Below, in pieces: positions 37,771 to 46,119 of a stretch of DNA of 64,000 bases (position 1 is the stretch's first letter; the number at the start of each line of letters is the position of its first letter). Below the pieces are notes generated by a model, which saw nothing but the letters and a program-made list of their open reading frames with translations, was not told the origin of the DNA and did not search any database. The DNA is taken from the NCBI GenBank assembly GCA_016719855.1, contig JADJYH010000028.1, forward strand, positions 1 through 64,000, in the 5' to 3' direction. Position numbers and translations under genes: made by a program. This DNA comes from Saprospiraceae bacterium. GTDB lineage: Bacteria; Bacteroidota; Bacteroidia; Chitinophagales; Saprospiraceae.

Positions 37771-39813
37771 CTACAATTGGTTTAGAAACTTGAGGAGCAA
37801 CCCGATGCTGCCCATTACAACGGGAATCAAAATCACCAACACAATGAACACCACACCGTACAGCACATAAAACTGCGGATTGCCATTCTGCAAAAACTGG
37901 AACTTCCCGATGAAATGCTTCAGCTTCCGCAGGGGCAGGTCAATCAGCCACGCCTCGGCTTTGTCGTAGGGATGCGTCTCCTGCCAGCCATCGGTGGGGA
38001 AGATGCCCTCCACCGGGCGCTTCTTTTTGTGGATGGAAAACAGCGGCTCCGCCAGCTTGCGGTACGACCGCACAAACGAACCAGCGGTGTACTGCATCCG
38101 GGAGGCATCGCCCACGTAGCCGCAACCCCAGGTGGGCGCTATCGCCAAAGGTTTTTCCTTTGCCAGTTTTTGCTGGATAAAAATCACCAGCCCGGCCAGC
38201 GCCAAGAAACCCGCAGCGCACCAGCCGATGCTTGTGGCTATTTGACGTACATTTTCAGGCAGTGCAGCAACGTTTTCAGCGCCGGGCATTTTTGCCTGAA
38301 AAGCCGCAAGCGGGGCGGACAGCGCCTCCAAGAAAATCCCCGGAAACAAGCCGATGGCAAGCATCAGCGCCACGATGGCGTACATCGGAACCAGTGTGGC
38401 CGCATTGGCTTCGGCGGGCAGTTCCGCCTGCGGCGGATGACAAGGCCGGGGCGTGCCAAGGAACACCACCCCGAATGCTTTGGTGAAACACAGCAACGCC
38501 AGCCCGCCGATGAGCGCCAGCCCGAACAGCGACGCCACGATGGCAAGCACCAGCGTCGGTGCGCTGTTGCCCAGCCCATTGTACAAGCCCGCATAAATCA
38601 GGAATTCCGACACGAAACCGTTGAACGGCGGCAGCCCACAGATGGCGAGCGATGCCACAAGGAACAGCCCGGCGGTGTGCGGCATCTTTTTTATCAAGCC
38701 GCCGAATGACTCGATATTCATGCTGTGAGTAGCCTGATAAACGTTGCCCGCACTGAAAAACAGCAGCGATTTGAACAGCGAGTGGTTGAGGGTGTGCAGC
38801 AGTGCGCCCGCAAATCCGAGGGTGGTCAGCAGCGAATTGTTCATGCCGATGCCAATCGTGCCCAGGCCGATGCCAATGCCGATGATGCCGATATTTTCGA
38901 TGCTGTGGTAAGCCAACAGTTTTTTTAGGTTGTGCTGCAAAATGGCGAGCATCACGCCATAGACCCCCGACACCACCGCCACGAAAAGGATGAAATAGCC
39001 CAGCACCGTGAAGTCTGTTTTCACCAGCAAAATCATCCGCAGGATGCCGTAGATGCCGATTTTGATGAGCACCCCCGACATGATGCCCGACACGTGCGAG
39101 GGCGCTGCCGGGTGGGCGTAGGGCAGCCAAGTATGGAAAGGTACGAATCCCGCTTTCAGCGAAAACCCCACGAAAAAGCACCCGAACAAAACGAAACTGT
39201 TCACCCCACCAAATGCGGCAGAGAACTCGCCGATGGCTTTGAAATCGTAAGAATCCATGCGGTAAGCGACCCAAATAAAACCCACTGTGAGCAGCACGAT
39301 GCTGACGTGCGACTGGATGAGGTAGTTGATGCCCGCCTTGAGGGTTTCCGGTTTTTGGTGCTCGAAAATGACGAGCAAAAACGCCGACACCGCCATGATT
39401 TCCCAGGCGAAAAGGAACACCAGCGAGTTTTGCACGGAGCAAATGATAATTAGCATGGACTGCGCCAGCAGGTAGGCGATGCAGTGCAACGAGAGGTTTG
39501 CTGATTGTTCCCGGTAGACTTTCATGTATTGCAAGCCGTACAGCGCCCCAGTTATCATGGTGAAATTTATCACCAAAATGAACCAAGCTGAAAGTGCGTC
39601 AATGCGGATGGGGACTTCCCCTGTCACGAGCGTTCCGGGCATTATTATTTCAAATTCGCTCCCGACCAAAACATTCCCGGCGAGGTAGCTGCTGAGGAGG
39701 GCGCAGCTTATCACGGCGGCAACGGTCACCAGTCCCTTCGCCATCACTTTGAGGAATGGAACCGAAAGCAACGCCGCTGCCAGGATTGCCAGGTATATCA
39801 GGAGAAAGGTCAT
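37771..39813 (-). CDS. Ehr-type complex, second HyfB/NuoL-like antiporter subunit
   Basis: This protein of about 680 residues has 15-16 hydrophobic segments and a complete proton-conducting domain: FLFAWEIMAVSAFLLVIFEH, FSLKAGFVPFHTWLPYAHPA, AAPSHVSGIMSGVLIKIGIY and ALLHTLNHSLFKSLLFFSAG. The C-terminal extension (TWGCGYVGDASRMQYTAGSF, SIHKKKRPVEGIFPTDGW, then a last membrane helix) matches HyfB-like subunits. ATG 39813 (MTFLLIYLAIL) is preferred because the longer frame from 39870 translates the palindromic repeat. It is a paralogue of the gene at 39889-41880. Two large antiporter subunits plus HyfF give three ion channels, as in complex I. Confidence 0.9.
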   Translation of the reverse strand: MTFLLIYLAILAAALLSVPFLKVMAKGLVTVAAVISCALLSSYLAGNVLVGSEFEIIMPGTLVTGEVPIRIDALSAWFILVINFTMITGALYGLQYMKVYREQSANLSLHCIAYLLAQSMLIIICSVQNSLVFLFAWEIMAVSAFLLVIFEHQKPETLKAGINYLIQSHVSIVLLTVGFIWVAYRMDSYDFKAIGEFSAAFGGVNSFVLFGCFFVGFSLKAGFVPFHTWLPYAHPAAPSHVSGIMSGVLIKIGIYGILRMILLVKTDFTVLGYFILFVAVVSGVYGVMLAILQHNLKKLLAYHSIENIGIIGIGIGLGTIGIGMNNSLLTTLGFAGALLHTLNHSLFKSLLFFSAGNVYQATHSMNIESFGGLIKKMPHTAGLFLVASLAICGLPPFNGFVSEFLIYAGLYNGLGNSAPTLVLAIVASLFGLALIGGLALLCFTKAFGVVFLGTPRPCHPPQAELPAEANAATLVPMYAIVALMLAIGLFPGIFLEALSAPLAAFQAKMPGAENVAALPENVRQIATSIGWCAAGFLALAGLVIFIQQKLAKEKPLAIAPTWGCGYVGDASRMQYTAGSFVRSYRKLAEPLFSIHKKKRPVEGIFPTDGWQETHPYDKAEAWLIDLPLRKLKHFIGKFQFLQNGNPQFYVLYGVVFIVLVILIPVVMGSIGLLLKFLNQL

Positions 39814-39817
39814 TTTA

Positions 39818-39891
39818 GATATTGGGATATTGGGATATTGAGATATTGGAACGCCGGAAGAATATCCCAATATCTCAATATCCCAATATCA
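39818..39891. repeat. Tandem-word palindromic element (GATATTGG word), Ehr gap 1
   Basis: GATATTGG is repeated four times with small changes at 39818-39850 and faces AATATCCCAATATCTCAATA and onward at 39861-39891. The minus-strand TGA of the first antiporter gene (39889-39891) is the first three bases of the repeat. The other end lies 4 bp before the next ATG (39813). Confidence 0.92.
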
Positions 39892-41880
39892 AATCAGTTT
39901 AAACAGCGTCCCCAAAAAAACGAGCAGCATGAACACCACCCCATACAGCACATAATATTGTATCCTGCCATTTTGGATGAACTCGAAACGGTTCATGCCC
40001 TTGAGCAGGGGTTTCGTCAGTTTTTCAATCAGGCTGTTTTCAAAAAAATCGGTGTAGTGGGAAACATACGCCCGCTCTTTCGGGAAAATTTCTTCTGGTG
40101 CAATTTCCTTGTAGTTCTTTTTTTCACCGACGAGAAAGCCGAGCAACTTGCCGAGGGTTTTCGAAAACGACTTGCCCGTGTACTGCATACGGTTGTTTGG
40201 GGCAACATAACCGCAGCCCCACGTAGTGATGATTGCCGAAGGGCGGTTCACCATCGAGACATTCCTAATGAAAAAGACCGGCAGCAAAAGCACAAGGAAC
40301 ACCAAGGAGTACAGGCCGATATTCACCATTGCGGAGTTCAGGTGAACAAAAGCAGCCTTGTCGGGTGTGTGCCCCGCCAGGACTTCCAGGTTTGCGACCC
40401 AGTTCAAAAAATACTGTGGGAACATCCCAATGGCAAGCATCGCCGCCACGATGAGGTACTGCGGCAGGCGCATCACGAACGGGGCTTCCGTTGGCTTGTG
40501 CGCCAGCGGCTGCCGGGGGTTGCCGAGGAAAATGACACTAAAGCTTTTCGTGAAAGCCAACAACGAAATGCCTCCGATGACTGCCAAGCCAGCAAGTGAT
40601 AGCATCATCAGGGTGGAGATGTAAAAATTGGAGGTTTTCATGCCCTCCACAAAGCCGCTGTACAGCAAAAACTCCGAAACGAAGCCGTTCAGCGGTGGCA
40701 ACCCGCCGATAGCAAGCGCACCCATGAGGAAGAAAAAGGCCGTTTGGGGCATCTTGCGAATCAGCCCGCCAAGTTGGTCCATATACCTCGTGTGAGTTTG
40801 TTGATAAACCGACCCAACTGAGAAAAACAACAGCGATTTGTAAAGCGAATGGTTGAGGGTGTGGAGCAGGGCGGCAGTCAGCCCTATCGTGGAAAGGGTG
40901 GGGTTGTTCGTGCCCTTGCCGATGAGGAACAGCCCGATGCCTGCGCCGATGATACCGATATTTTCAACCGTGCAATACGCCAGCATTTTCTTAAAATCAC
41001 GGCGTATGGCTGCGTTCAGGATGCCGAACAAGCCCGTCGCTACGGAGAGCACTAGCAGCGATGCGCCAATGAGCAGCCAGTTGCTTTCCAGCATCAGCGC
41101 CACCCGGAGGATGCCATAAATGCCCATTTTGACAATGACGCCCGACATGACGCCCGACACGTGCGAGGGGGCTGCCGGGTGTGCATGGGGCAGCCACGAG
41201 TGCAGCGGGATGAACCCCGCCTTGATGCCGAAGCCGCCGAAAAAAAGCAGGAACAGCCAGACGTTTTTGTTTTCTTTGAAAAAACTGCTAACTGCTTCAA
41301 AGTCAAACGAGCCTTCCACAAAATAGACCCAGATAAAAGCGGTGCTGAGCAAGGCTACGCCAATGTGCATCTGCACCATATAATTGATGCCCGCCTTGAT
41401 GGTTTCCTTTTTTTGGTGCTCGAACATGACCAGCAGCAGCGAGGAAAGGGACATCAGCTCCCAGGCGACGAGGAACGCCAGCCCGTGTTGCAACATGCAC
41501 ACCCAAAGCATGGACGATTGGAACAACAGGAACATGGACCAGTGCAGCGCCAGGTTTGCCTTTTGCTCCCGGTAGGCCTTCATGTAGCCGATGCCGTACA
41601 GCGCCCCGTTGATGCAGGTGAAATTGACGATGAGCACGAACCAGGCAGACAGTGCATCCATGCGGACCGGGACATTTCCAAGAAAGGGAGTTCCCTGAAA
41701 AACGACATTAAGCGACTGCCCCCTCAACGCATCGAGCGCCGGAATGGAGGTTAGAACAGCATTGATTAAAATGAAAATGAAACTAGCCGTGGCTCTGACT
41801 CCCGAAGGAAGTAAGGGGATGAAGAACATCCCGCCAATAGTGAAAAATAGGGTCGCAATAACCAGTTGAACATTATCCAT
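39889..41880 (-). CDS. Ehr-type complex, first HyfB/NuoL-like antiporter subunit
   Basis: This 663-residue membrane protein has about 16 hydrophobic segments. The proton-translocation core shows LAFLVAWELMSLSSLLLVMF (Glu), FGIKAGFIPLHSWLPHAHPA (Lys), HVSGVMSGVIVKMGIYGILR and ALLHTLNHSLYKSLLFFSVG (His, Lys). The C-terminal region (TWGCGYVAPNNRMQYTGKSF) is HyfB-like, with a last helix LYGVVFMLLVFLGTLFKLI. ATG 41880 is the start. It is the first gene of the cluster, so the operon promoter should lie in 41881-42064. It resembles the next gene closely over the core blocks, which points to a duplication inside the cluster or its ancestor. Confidence 0.9.
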   Translation of the reverse strand: MDNVQLVIATLFFTIGGMFFIPLLPSGVRATASFIFILINAVLTSIPALDALRGQSLNVVFQGTPFLGNVPVRMDALSAWFVLIVNFTCINGALYGIGYMKAYREQKANLALHWSMFLLFQSSMLWVCMLQHGLAFLVAWELMSLSSLLLVMFEHQKKETIKAGINYMVQMHIGVALLSTAFIWVYFVEGSFDFEAVSSFFKENKNVWLFLLFFGGFGIKAGFIPLHSWLPHAHPAAPSHVSGVMSGVIVKMGIYGILRVALMLESNWLLIGASLLVLSVATGLFGILNAAIRRDFKKMLAYCTVENIGIIGAGIGLFLIGKGTNNPTLSTIGLTAALLHTLNHSLYKSLLFFSVGSVYQQTHTRYMDQLGGLIRKMPQTAFFFLMGALAIGGLPPLNGFVSEFLLYSGFVEGMKTSNFYISTLMMLSLAGLAVIGGISLLAFTKSFSVIFLGNPRQPLAHKPTEAPFVMRLPQYLIVAAMLAIGMFPQYFLNWVANLEVLAGHTPDKAAFVHLNSAMVNIGLYSLVFLVLLLPVFFIRNVSMVNRPSAIITTWGCGYVAPNNRMQYTGKSFSKTLGKLLGFLVGEKKNYKEIAPEEIFPKERAYVSHYTDFFENSLIEKLTKPLLKGMNRFEFIQNGRIQYYVLYGVVFMLLVFLGTLFKLI

Positions 41881-42064
41881 GCACTAACAAAATTTTAAAA
41901 CAGGTATTACCTGCTAAACCTTTGTAGGCCGGTATCGGATAGTCTGTTCAACAAAAAACGGGCTTGTCTGTACCGGTCGAACGAGGCGTAAAACTAGTAA
42001 AAAAATCCAAAAACGCAAGCATGGGAGTGGAACACGGATGGAATCTGGTTATCTCGGTTGATAG

Positions 42065-42598
42065 CTATTTCTCCAACACCCACAGGTTCACCTCCTGCTC
42101 AAAATTTATCCAACCAGGCGTCGTCACATAGCTTTTCACGAAGCTAAAACCAAGTTTTTCCAGCGTCCTGTTGGGTGCGGGGTTGAGCGAATAGGGTTCG
42201 CAGAACAGCCGTTTGAGTTGCAGGTTCTTAAAGAAAAACGGCATCGTCATTTTCACAAAAGCAAGCCCGTGGCCGCCCTTCCGATGTTCTGGCTGCCAGA
42301 TATGCAGGTGCATGTACGCCTCCTCCCCAAACACAATCTTGTTGACGTTTGAATGGCCAATCGCTTGTCCATCGAGTTCCCAGATGATGGCGTAAGCTTG
42401 TTTTTCGTGGTAATCCTGCGCAAGCTGCGCAGAAAGCATCGAGTGCCACTGCTCTCGGCTTGGCAATTTGGAGAGGTCAACGCCCATGCCAATCATGTAT
42501 GCTGCATCGGAGTCGAGCCAGTAGCTGGCGATGGCGTCAATATCGCCGCTTTGAAGTTCACGAACAGTTCGCTTTTCGTGGGGTTTTTCCAAAAAATT
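42065..42598 (-). CDS. GNAT family N-acetyltransferase, 5' end lost in a low-complexity tract
   Basis: About 178 residues are readable. KRTVRELQSGDIDAIASYWL is the first strand and helix, HLHIWQPEHRKGGHGLAFVK the acetyl-CoA-binding region (R-K-G-G-H-G), and the end is SLNPAPNRTLEKLGFSFVKS and PGWINFEQEVNLWVLEK. The last part resembles RimJ/ribosomal-protein-type acetyltransferases. The start codon is not visible, because from base 42600 upward the sequence becomes homopolymer-rich. The expected N terminus is only a few residues before KPHEKRTVREL. The substrate is unknown. Confidence 0.8.
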   Translation of the reverse strand, partial: NFLEKPHEKRTVRELQSGDIDAIASYWLDSDAAYMIGMGVDLSKLPSREQWHSMLSAQLAQDYHEKQAYAIIWELDGQAIGHSNVNKIVFGEEAYMHLHIWQPEHRKGGHGLAFVKMTMPFFFKNLQLKRLFCEPYSLNPAPNRTLEKLGFSFVKSYVTTPGWINFEQEVNLWVLEK

Positions 42599-42600
42599 TT

Positions 42601-42880
42601 GAAAGCAACCCAAAAATGGCCCGCCGGCGGGGGCAAAGAACAACCCCCCAAACCCCCCACCAAAAAAAGCCCACCCCACCCCAAAAAAAAACCCCCGCGC
42701 CCCCGGACCCCCCCCCCCCCCCGGCCGGGGGACCCGGCCGGCCCCCCCCCCCAAAATTGTATGCCCCACCGGGGGGGGGGAAAAAAAAACCAAACGCCAA
42801 GGGAAAACCCCCCAAAGGAACGGGGAGGCCGGGCCCCAAAAAAAAAAAAAAAAAAAACCACCCCCAGGCCCGACCCCGAA
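42601..42880. other. Homopolymer-rich, nearly T-free tract, probably a read or assembly artefact
   Basis: The 280 bases consist of A, C and G runs: C-runs up to about 15, a G-run of 10 and an A-run of about 19. There are only a handful of T residues. Both flanking coding sequences dissolve into this tract: the methyltransferase C terminus on the high side and the acetyltransferase N terminus on the low side. Codon structure is lost and no gene boundary is visible. It looks like corrupted sequence replacing the real junction of the two genes. Confidence 0.8.
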
Positions 42881-42905
42881 TCAAAGGACGGGGCGCGCCG
42901 CTTTT

Positions 42906-43748
42906 CCCTTTCCCTAATGCGAACAAATCCCAAAACCCTATCCGCCACGGCTTCCAGAGCCAGGGCACCAGCCGGAAGTGCTCCTTCACTTGGTTTTCCT
43001 TACGGAAAAACACCACGCCAAAAAAGAACAAATCAATGGTCAGCGTCACTTTCGGGTGCTGTTTGATGGACTCCCAAGCCTGCTCCATGCCAGATGACCA
43101 ATGGATGTCGTCGAAGATGAACACGCTCTGCTCGTGGGAATATGCGAGGCACTGCTCGAAGTAGCGCAGCGTCGGCTCCTGGCGGTGGTTTCCATCCACG
43201 AAAACATAGTCGAGACGGCCTAGCGCTGCAAGCGCCTTCGGCAATTTTTCGTCAAACTGCCCCACTATGATTTCCACGTTTTTTACCTCTAAAAGATCCA
43301 GGTTTTTGCGGGCGTACATGGCCACGTTCGGGCAGCCTTCGATGGTAAGAAAACGGGCTTTGAGCGAGGCAGCAGCTTGGTAGGCCGTGCTGATGGCGAG
43401 CGAAGTTCCCAGTTCGAGCATGGTGGTGGGCCTGTACTTTGCCACTATTTTGAACAAAAACTGGCAACCCATTGGGCTGTTGGCGGAGTAACGGACAAGG
43501 CTGCCGAGGCTGCGCTCCCTGCCGGGCGTCACCTGTGAGCCGGCACCAAAATCGGTGATGCTGATTTTGGTTTTGTCGCTCCGCAAAAAGTGGCGCAAAT
43601 CCTCCACCTCAGAGAAGGCGTAGTACCAGCGGTCGTCCTCCAGCACGGCCTCCGTGAAGTCGAAGACGAAAGGCGAGTGGACGTTGAACCTCGTTTTTGC
43701 CAGCAGGTAAAATTTCAGGAACCGAAAGAAAAGTTGAAGTCGTTGCAA
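42906..43748 (-). CDS. Class I SAM-dependent methyltransferase, 3' end uncertain
   Basis: The readable body has a hydrophobic, Arg-rich start (FFRFLKFYLLAKTRFNVHSP), then ITDFGAGSQV, the SAM-binding block TTMLELGTSLAISTAYQAAA, the acidic strand-2 end IEGCPN, RLDYVFVDGNHRQEPTLRYF and FIFDDIHWSSGMEQAW. These match O-methyltransferase-like enzymes of Bacteroidota that begin with a membrane-proximal helix (HSPFVF). No ATG is found at the expected start; TTG at 43748 gives a family-like length. The region above it is an intergenic hairpin. The C terminus EHFRLVPWLWKPWRIGFW reaches the corrupted tract, so the true stop cannot be given. The substrate is unknown. Confidence 0.75.
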
Positions 43749-43796
43749 ATTCTGCCTTTTTGAGTACGGCGGCAAAATAGCGCAAATGTTTGAATT

Positions 43797-43866
43797 TGGA
43801 GGTTTAGAAAGTTGAGAGGGTTTAGGCGACTCACAGACTAAACCTCCTAAACTCGTTGAACCTATT
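43797..43866. repeat. Tandem-word palindromic element (GGTTTAG word)
   Basis: GGAGGTTTAG and GAGGGTTTAGG (43797-43826) face ACTAAACCTCCTAAACTCGT (from 43838). The words are about 10 bp, with more differences than in other copies. Confidence 0.65.
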
Positions 43867-43881
43867 AAGCCCAAAAAAGAA

Positions 43882-43938
43882 ATACCGGACATTGGGCGGC
43901 CTTGAAGCAAAGCCTTTTTCCGCCCAATTGTCCGGTAT
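43882..43938. repeat. Long hairpin, ATACCGGACA arms
   Basis: ATACCGGACATTGGGCGG (43882-43899) pairs with CCGCCCAATTGTCCGGTAT (43920-43938) with one bulged base and a 20-base loop. It lies between the methyltransferase and the fibronectin-III gene. Confidence 0.8.
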
Positions 43939-44007
43939 CCTAGCATTAAAATATTCCCTATCCTAAAATTATTTGCCCTAAATCTTTGGTCCTATCTTTC
44001 AACCAGT

Positions 44008-44700
44008 TCAAGGTGCCGTGCTGAAAATCTTGATGGGCGACCATGCACTTGTTTGCGTGCCACAAAGGCTGCGAACCTTCCACTTGTAGGCTTTGCCGGG
44101 CAACAAATTGGGAACTGTATAGCTGGTCGTACCACTGGGCAGGTTCACCGTTAGGTTCAGTGGGGTTGGGTTGTCTGATGCGTTTTCGATGTTGATTCGG
44201 TAGCCGGAGACGCCACCAACGACATTCCAATTGAGCTTGGCCGAGGCAGCAGTGATGTTCGATGTAAATGCGCCGCCTGGTGTGCTGCAAGCGCTGCCAC
44301 CAGTGCCGCCGCCGCTCCCAGAACTGGCATTGAAAGTGTACCAGCCCGACCAGTTCGATTTGCTGCCGCCACATTTTGCCCGCACTTTGAACTTGTAGTT
44401 CAGGGTGGGCAGCAACCCATTAACGGTGAATGAAGTACCCGAAACAGCCGTAACCACCTTGAAAAAGTTGGCATTCCCTGAGGCGTTTTCCACTTCAATG
44501 TTGTATGCCCCCGCCCCAGCCACTGCGCCCCAGGAAAGGAGCGCAGTGGAACCGGTTGAATTGTTGACCGAAAGCCCGGTCGGAACTGAACAAGCAACAC
44601 AGGCTTCGTCGGGCTGCGACGATTGGCTGGAAGTTGGGCTGGTGAAAATTTGGCCGAATCCCGTCAGCCAGAAGATGGATGCAAAAAGAATAGTTTTCAT
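44008..44700 (-). CDS. Secreted protein with two fibronectin type III domains
   Basis: The signal peptide MKTILFASIFWLTGFGQIF (ATG 44700) is followed by a Ser/Thr-rich linker and two fibronectin-III domains at about residues 38-122 and 138-230. Each has the strand pattern W...V.GA.AYNIEVE, then YKFKVRAKC or YKWKVRSLC with a conserved cysteine. A Gly/Ser linker (SGSGGGTGG) joins them. There is no catalytic domain and no type IX tail, so it may be a periplasmic binding module or a truncated piece of a larger surface protein. The gene stands alone between hairpin elements. Confidence 0.8.
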   Translation of the reverse strand: MKTILFASIFWLTGFGQIFTSPTSSQSSQPDEACVACSVPTGLSVNNSTGSTALLSWGAVAGAGAYNIEVENASGNANFFKVVTAVSGTSFTVNGLLPTLNYKFKVRAKCGGSKSNWSGWYTFNASSGSGGGTGGSACSTPGGAFTSNITAASAKLNWNVVGGVSGYRINIENASDNPTPLNLTVNLPSGTTSYTVPNLLPGKAYKWKVRSLCGTQTSAWSPIKIFSTAP

Positions 44701-44933
44701 AACTTTAAATTGATTTGTGATAAAAAATGGATTGAATGAATCGGTTTCATTTCCGATGACAAGACAAAAGTAGGCGGGCAGGTATCTCCATAAAAATTAA
44801 TGGAAGCGAACAAGTAGTTTTGGTAGCCGAATGGGTAGTTTGCTTATACCGAACGTTAACGCCGTTTTAACCACGCATTTGCCCCTTCGGAAAATAACGG
44901 GATATTGGCCGCCGTTTTAGCCGGTATTTATGC

Positions 44934-45004
44934 TTGTGGTCGCCCAATTTATTGGGCAGACCGAAACAAAATGATGGTCTGCCCAATAAATTGGGCGACC
45001 ACAA
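44934..45004. repeat. Nested double palindrome, copy 1
   Basis: Two perfect 29-bp arms (44934-44962 and 44976-45004) enclose 13 bases. Each arm contains a smaller inverted repeat (CCCAAT / ATTGGG), so a cruciform with side hairpins is possible. It ends 16 bp before ATG 45021. Copy 2 is at 46120-46178. Confidence 0.92.
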
Positions 45005-45020
45005 AATCAATCAGGACACC

Positions 45021-45566
45021 ATGAAAAATCTGCTTTTGCCCATTCTCTTCGTTTTCGCCACTACCCTACTCACTGCGCAATCCTATATCACCGCTGGTGG
45101 TATCCGATTGGGTACCGACTGGGGACTGACCTTTAAGCAGCGGGTGCTCAAACACACCACAGTAGAGGGCATCATGCAGCAGAGTTTTCAGCGGGAGGAA
45201 TTCATGGTGACGGGCCTCGTAGCGCAACACTACCCTGTGCTGCTGAACGGGCTGAACTTCTACTTTGGCGGTGGCGTACACAAAGGCTGGAACAACCAAC
45301 CTTCTACTTTTGAAAACCCCAATGGATTCAAAAACCCATTCGGAGTGACCGCCATCGGTGGCCTGGAGCTGACGCTTGGCCGACTCAACCTCTCCTACGA
45401 CTACAAACCCGCAATGAACCTGGCAGGTGGCGAGCGCACTTTTTATATGCAGACCGGCCTGTCAGCCCGCTACGTTTTTTACAGCAACCGTGATTTGAAA
45501 AAAAAGCAAAGGGAAAGGAAAAAGGAGGAACGAAGGAAGAAATTGCGGTTTTGGGGAAAAGATTAA
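45021..45566 (+). CDS. Small outer-membrane beta-barrel-like protein
   Basis: The 181-residue protein has a signal peptide (MKNLLLPILFVFATTLLTAQ, ATG 45021), followed by alternating strands typical of a small barrel (YITAGGIRLGTDWGLTFKQR, LNFYFGGGVHKGWN, GVTAIGGLELTLGRLNLSYD). A long basic tail follows (KKKQRERKKEERRKKLRFW). The barrel part is short (about 135 residues). The Lys/Arg tail is unusual for an outer-membrane protein. I do not recognise a specific family. The gene converges with the lipoprotein gene, and both have a copy of the same nested palindrome directly in front of their start. Confidence 0.7.
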   Translation: MKNLLLPILFVFATTLLTAQSYITAGGIRLGTDWGLTFKQRVLKHTTVEGIMQQSFQREEFMVTGLVAQHYPVLLNGLNFYFGGGVHKGWNNQPSTFENPNGFKNPFGVTAIGGLELTLGRLNLSYDYKPAMNLAGGERTFYMQTGLSARYVFYSNRDLKKKQRERKKEERRKKLRFWGKD

Positions 45567-45626
45567 TGAAGGTATGAGGTATGAGGACTGCTTGGCATAC
45601 CTCATACCTCAATACTTCATACCTCA
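45567..45626. repeat. Tandem-word palindromic element (ATGAGGT word)
   Basis: GAAGGTATGAGGTATGAGG at the left faces CATACCTCATACCTCAATAC and onward at the right. The element fills the space between the stop codons of two converging genes and contains the minus-strand TGA of the lipoprotein (45624-45626). Confidence 0.88.
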
Positions 45627-46088
45627 AAAAACCTCCTTGCCTGCTTTATCGAAGGTCATAATCGTCTTGTAACCGAAGTCATTATTTTCGCTTTCCTCAC
45701 CAATGAAGCCCTTCTTCACCACATATTTTCCACCTTCTTCGATGATATAAAGGTAGTCGCCCGCACCGGCCCACCAGCCACCCACGGCTGCAATGGCGTT
45801 GGCGGGTACTTGGTTTTGCTCGTAGGTGTCCTTGCCCAGTATTTCGCAGTTCAGGATGTCAGCCACTTTTACCTTGCTGTTGCCCATTTGGAGGAACACC
45901 TCGTGGCGGGGTGCATCGGCGTCCGTGTTTGGATCCGTCGCAGACTGGCAGATGAACTTGATGGTAGCCGGGTCAACGGCTGCTGCTGTTGTTTCGGTGG
46001 TCACACCCTCCTTGTTTTCGGAGGTCTCGCTTTTGCACCCAATCAGTAAAGCGGCGAGCAAACAGTTGATGAACAAGAATTTTTTCAT
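45624..46088 (-). CDS. Small lipoprotein
   Basis: The 154-residue protein begins MKKFLFINCLLAALLIGC (ATG 46088) with a clear lipobox LIGC, followed by a Thr/Glu-rich linker. The mature part has beta-type segments (EVFLQMGNSKVKVADILNCE, YLYIIEEGGKYVVKKGFI) and ends KTIMTFDKAGKEVF. No domain is recognised. A longer frame to 46178 is palindrome sequence. The stop codon is taken from the tandem-word element behind it. It lies downstream of the OmpA-fusion gene in the same direction. Confidence 0.8.
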   Translation of the reverse strand: MKKFLFINCLLAALLIGCKSETSENKEGVTTETTAAAVDPATIKFICQSATDPNTDADAPRHEVFLQMGNSKVKVADILNCEILGKDTYEQNQVPANAIAAVGGWWAGAGDYLYIIEEGGKYVVKKGFIGEESENNDFGYKTIMTFDKAGKEVF

Positions 46089-46119
46089 GATTTTCTTTTG
46101 GTTGTAAAAATTGCCCTTG

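Noticed and set aside
36080..39891. CRISPR-like array from the repeated GATATTGG words
   Set aside because: The words are 7-8 bp in direct tandem without unique spacers and come with opposite arms. There are no cas genes.
32311..41880. Calling the cluster a group 4 NiFe hydrogenase or NADH dehydrogenase
   Set aside because: The NiFe-binding cysteines are absent from the large subunit, and no NADH-binding (NuoE/F/G) genes are present. Subunit order fits hydrogenase-4-like complexes, so Ehr type was chosen.
42353..43164. Plus-strand frames rich in Pro, Lys and Gly across the homopolymer tract
   Set aside because: The repeated PPP, KKK and GGG come from C, A and G runs in a probably corrupted stretch; the flanks are antisense to an acetyltransferase and a methyltransferase.
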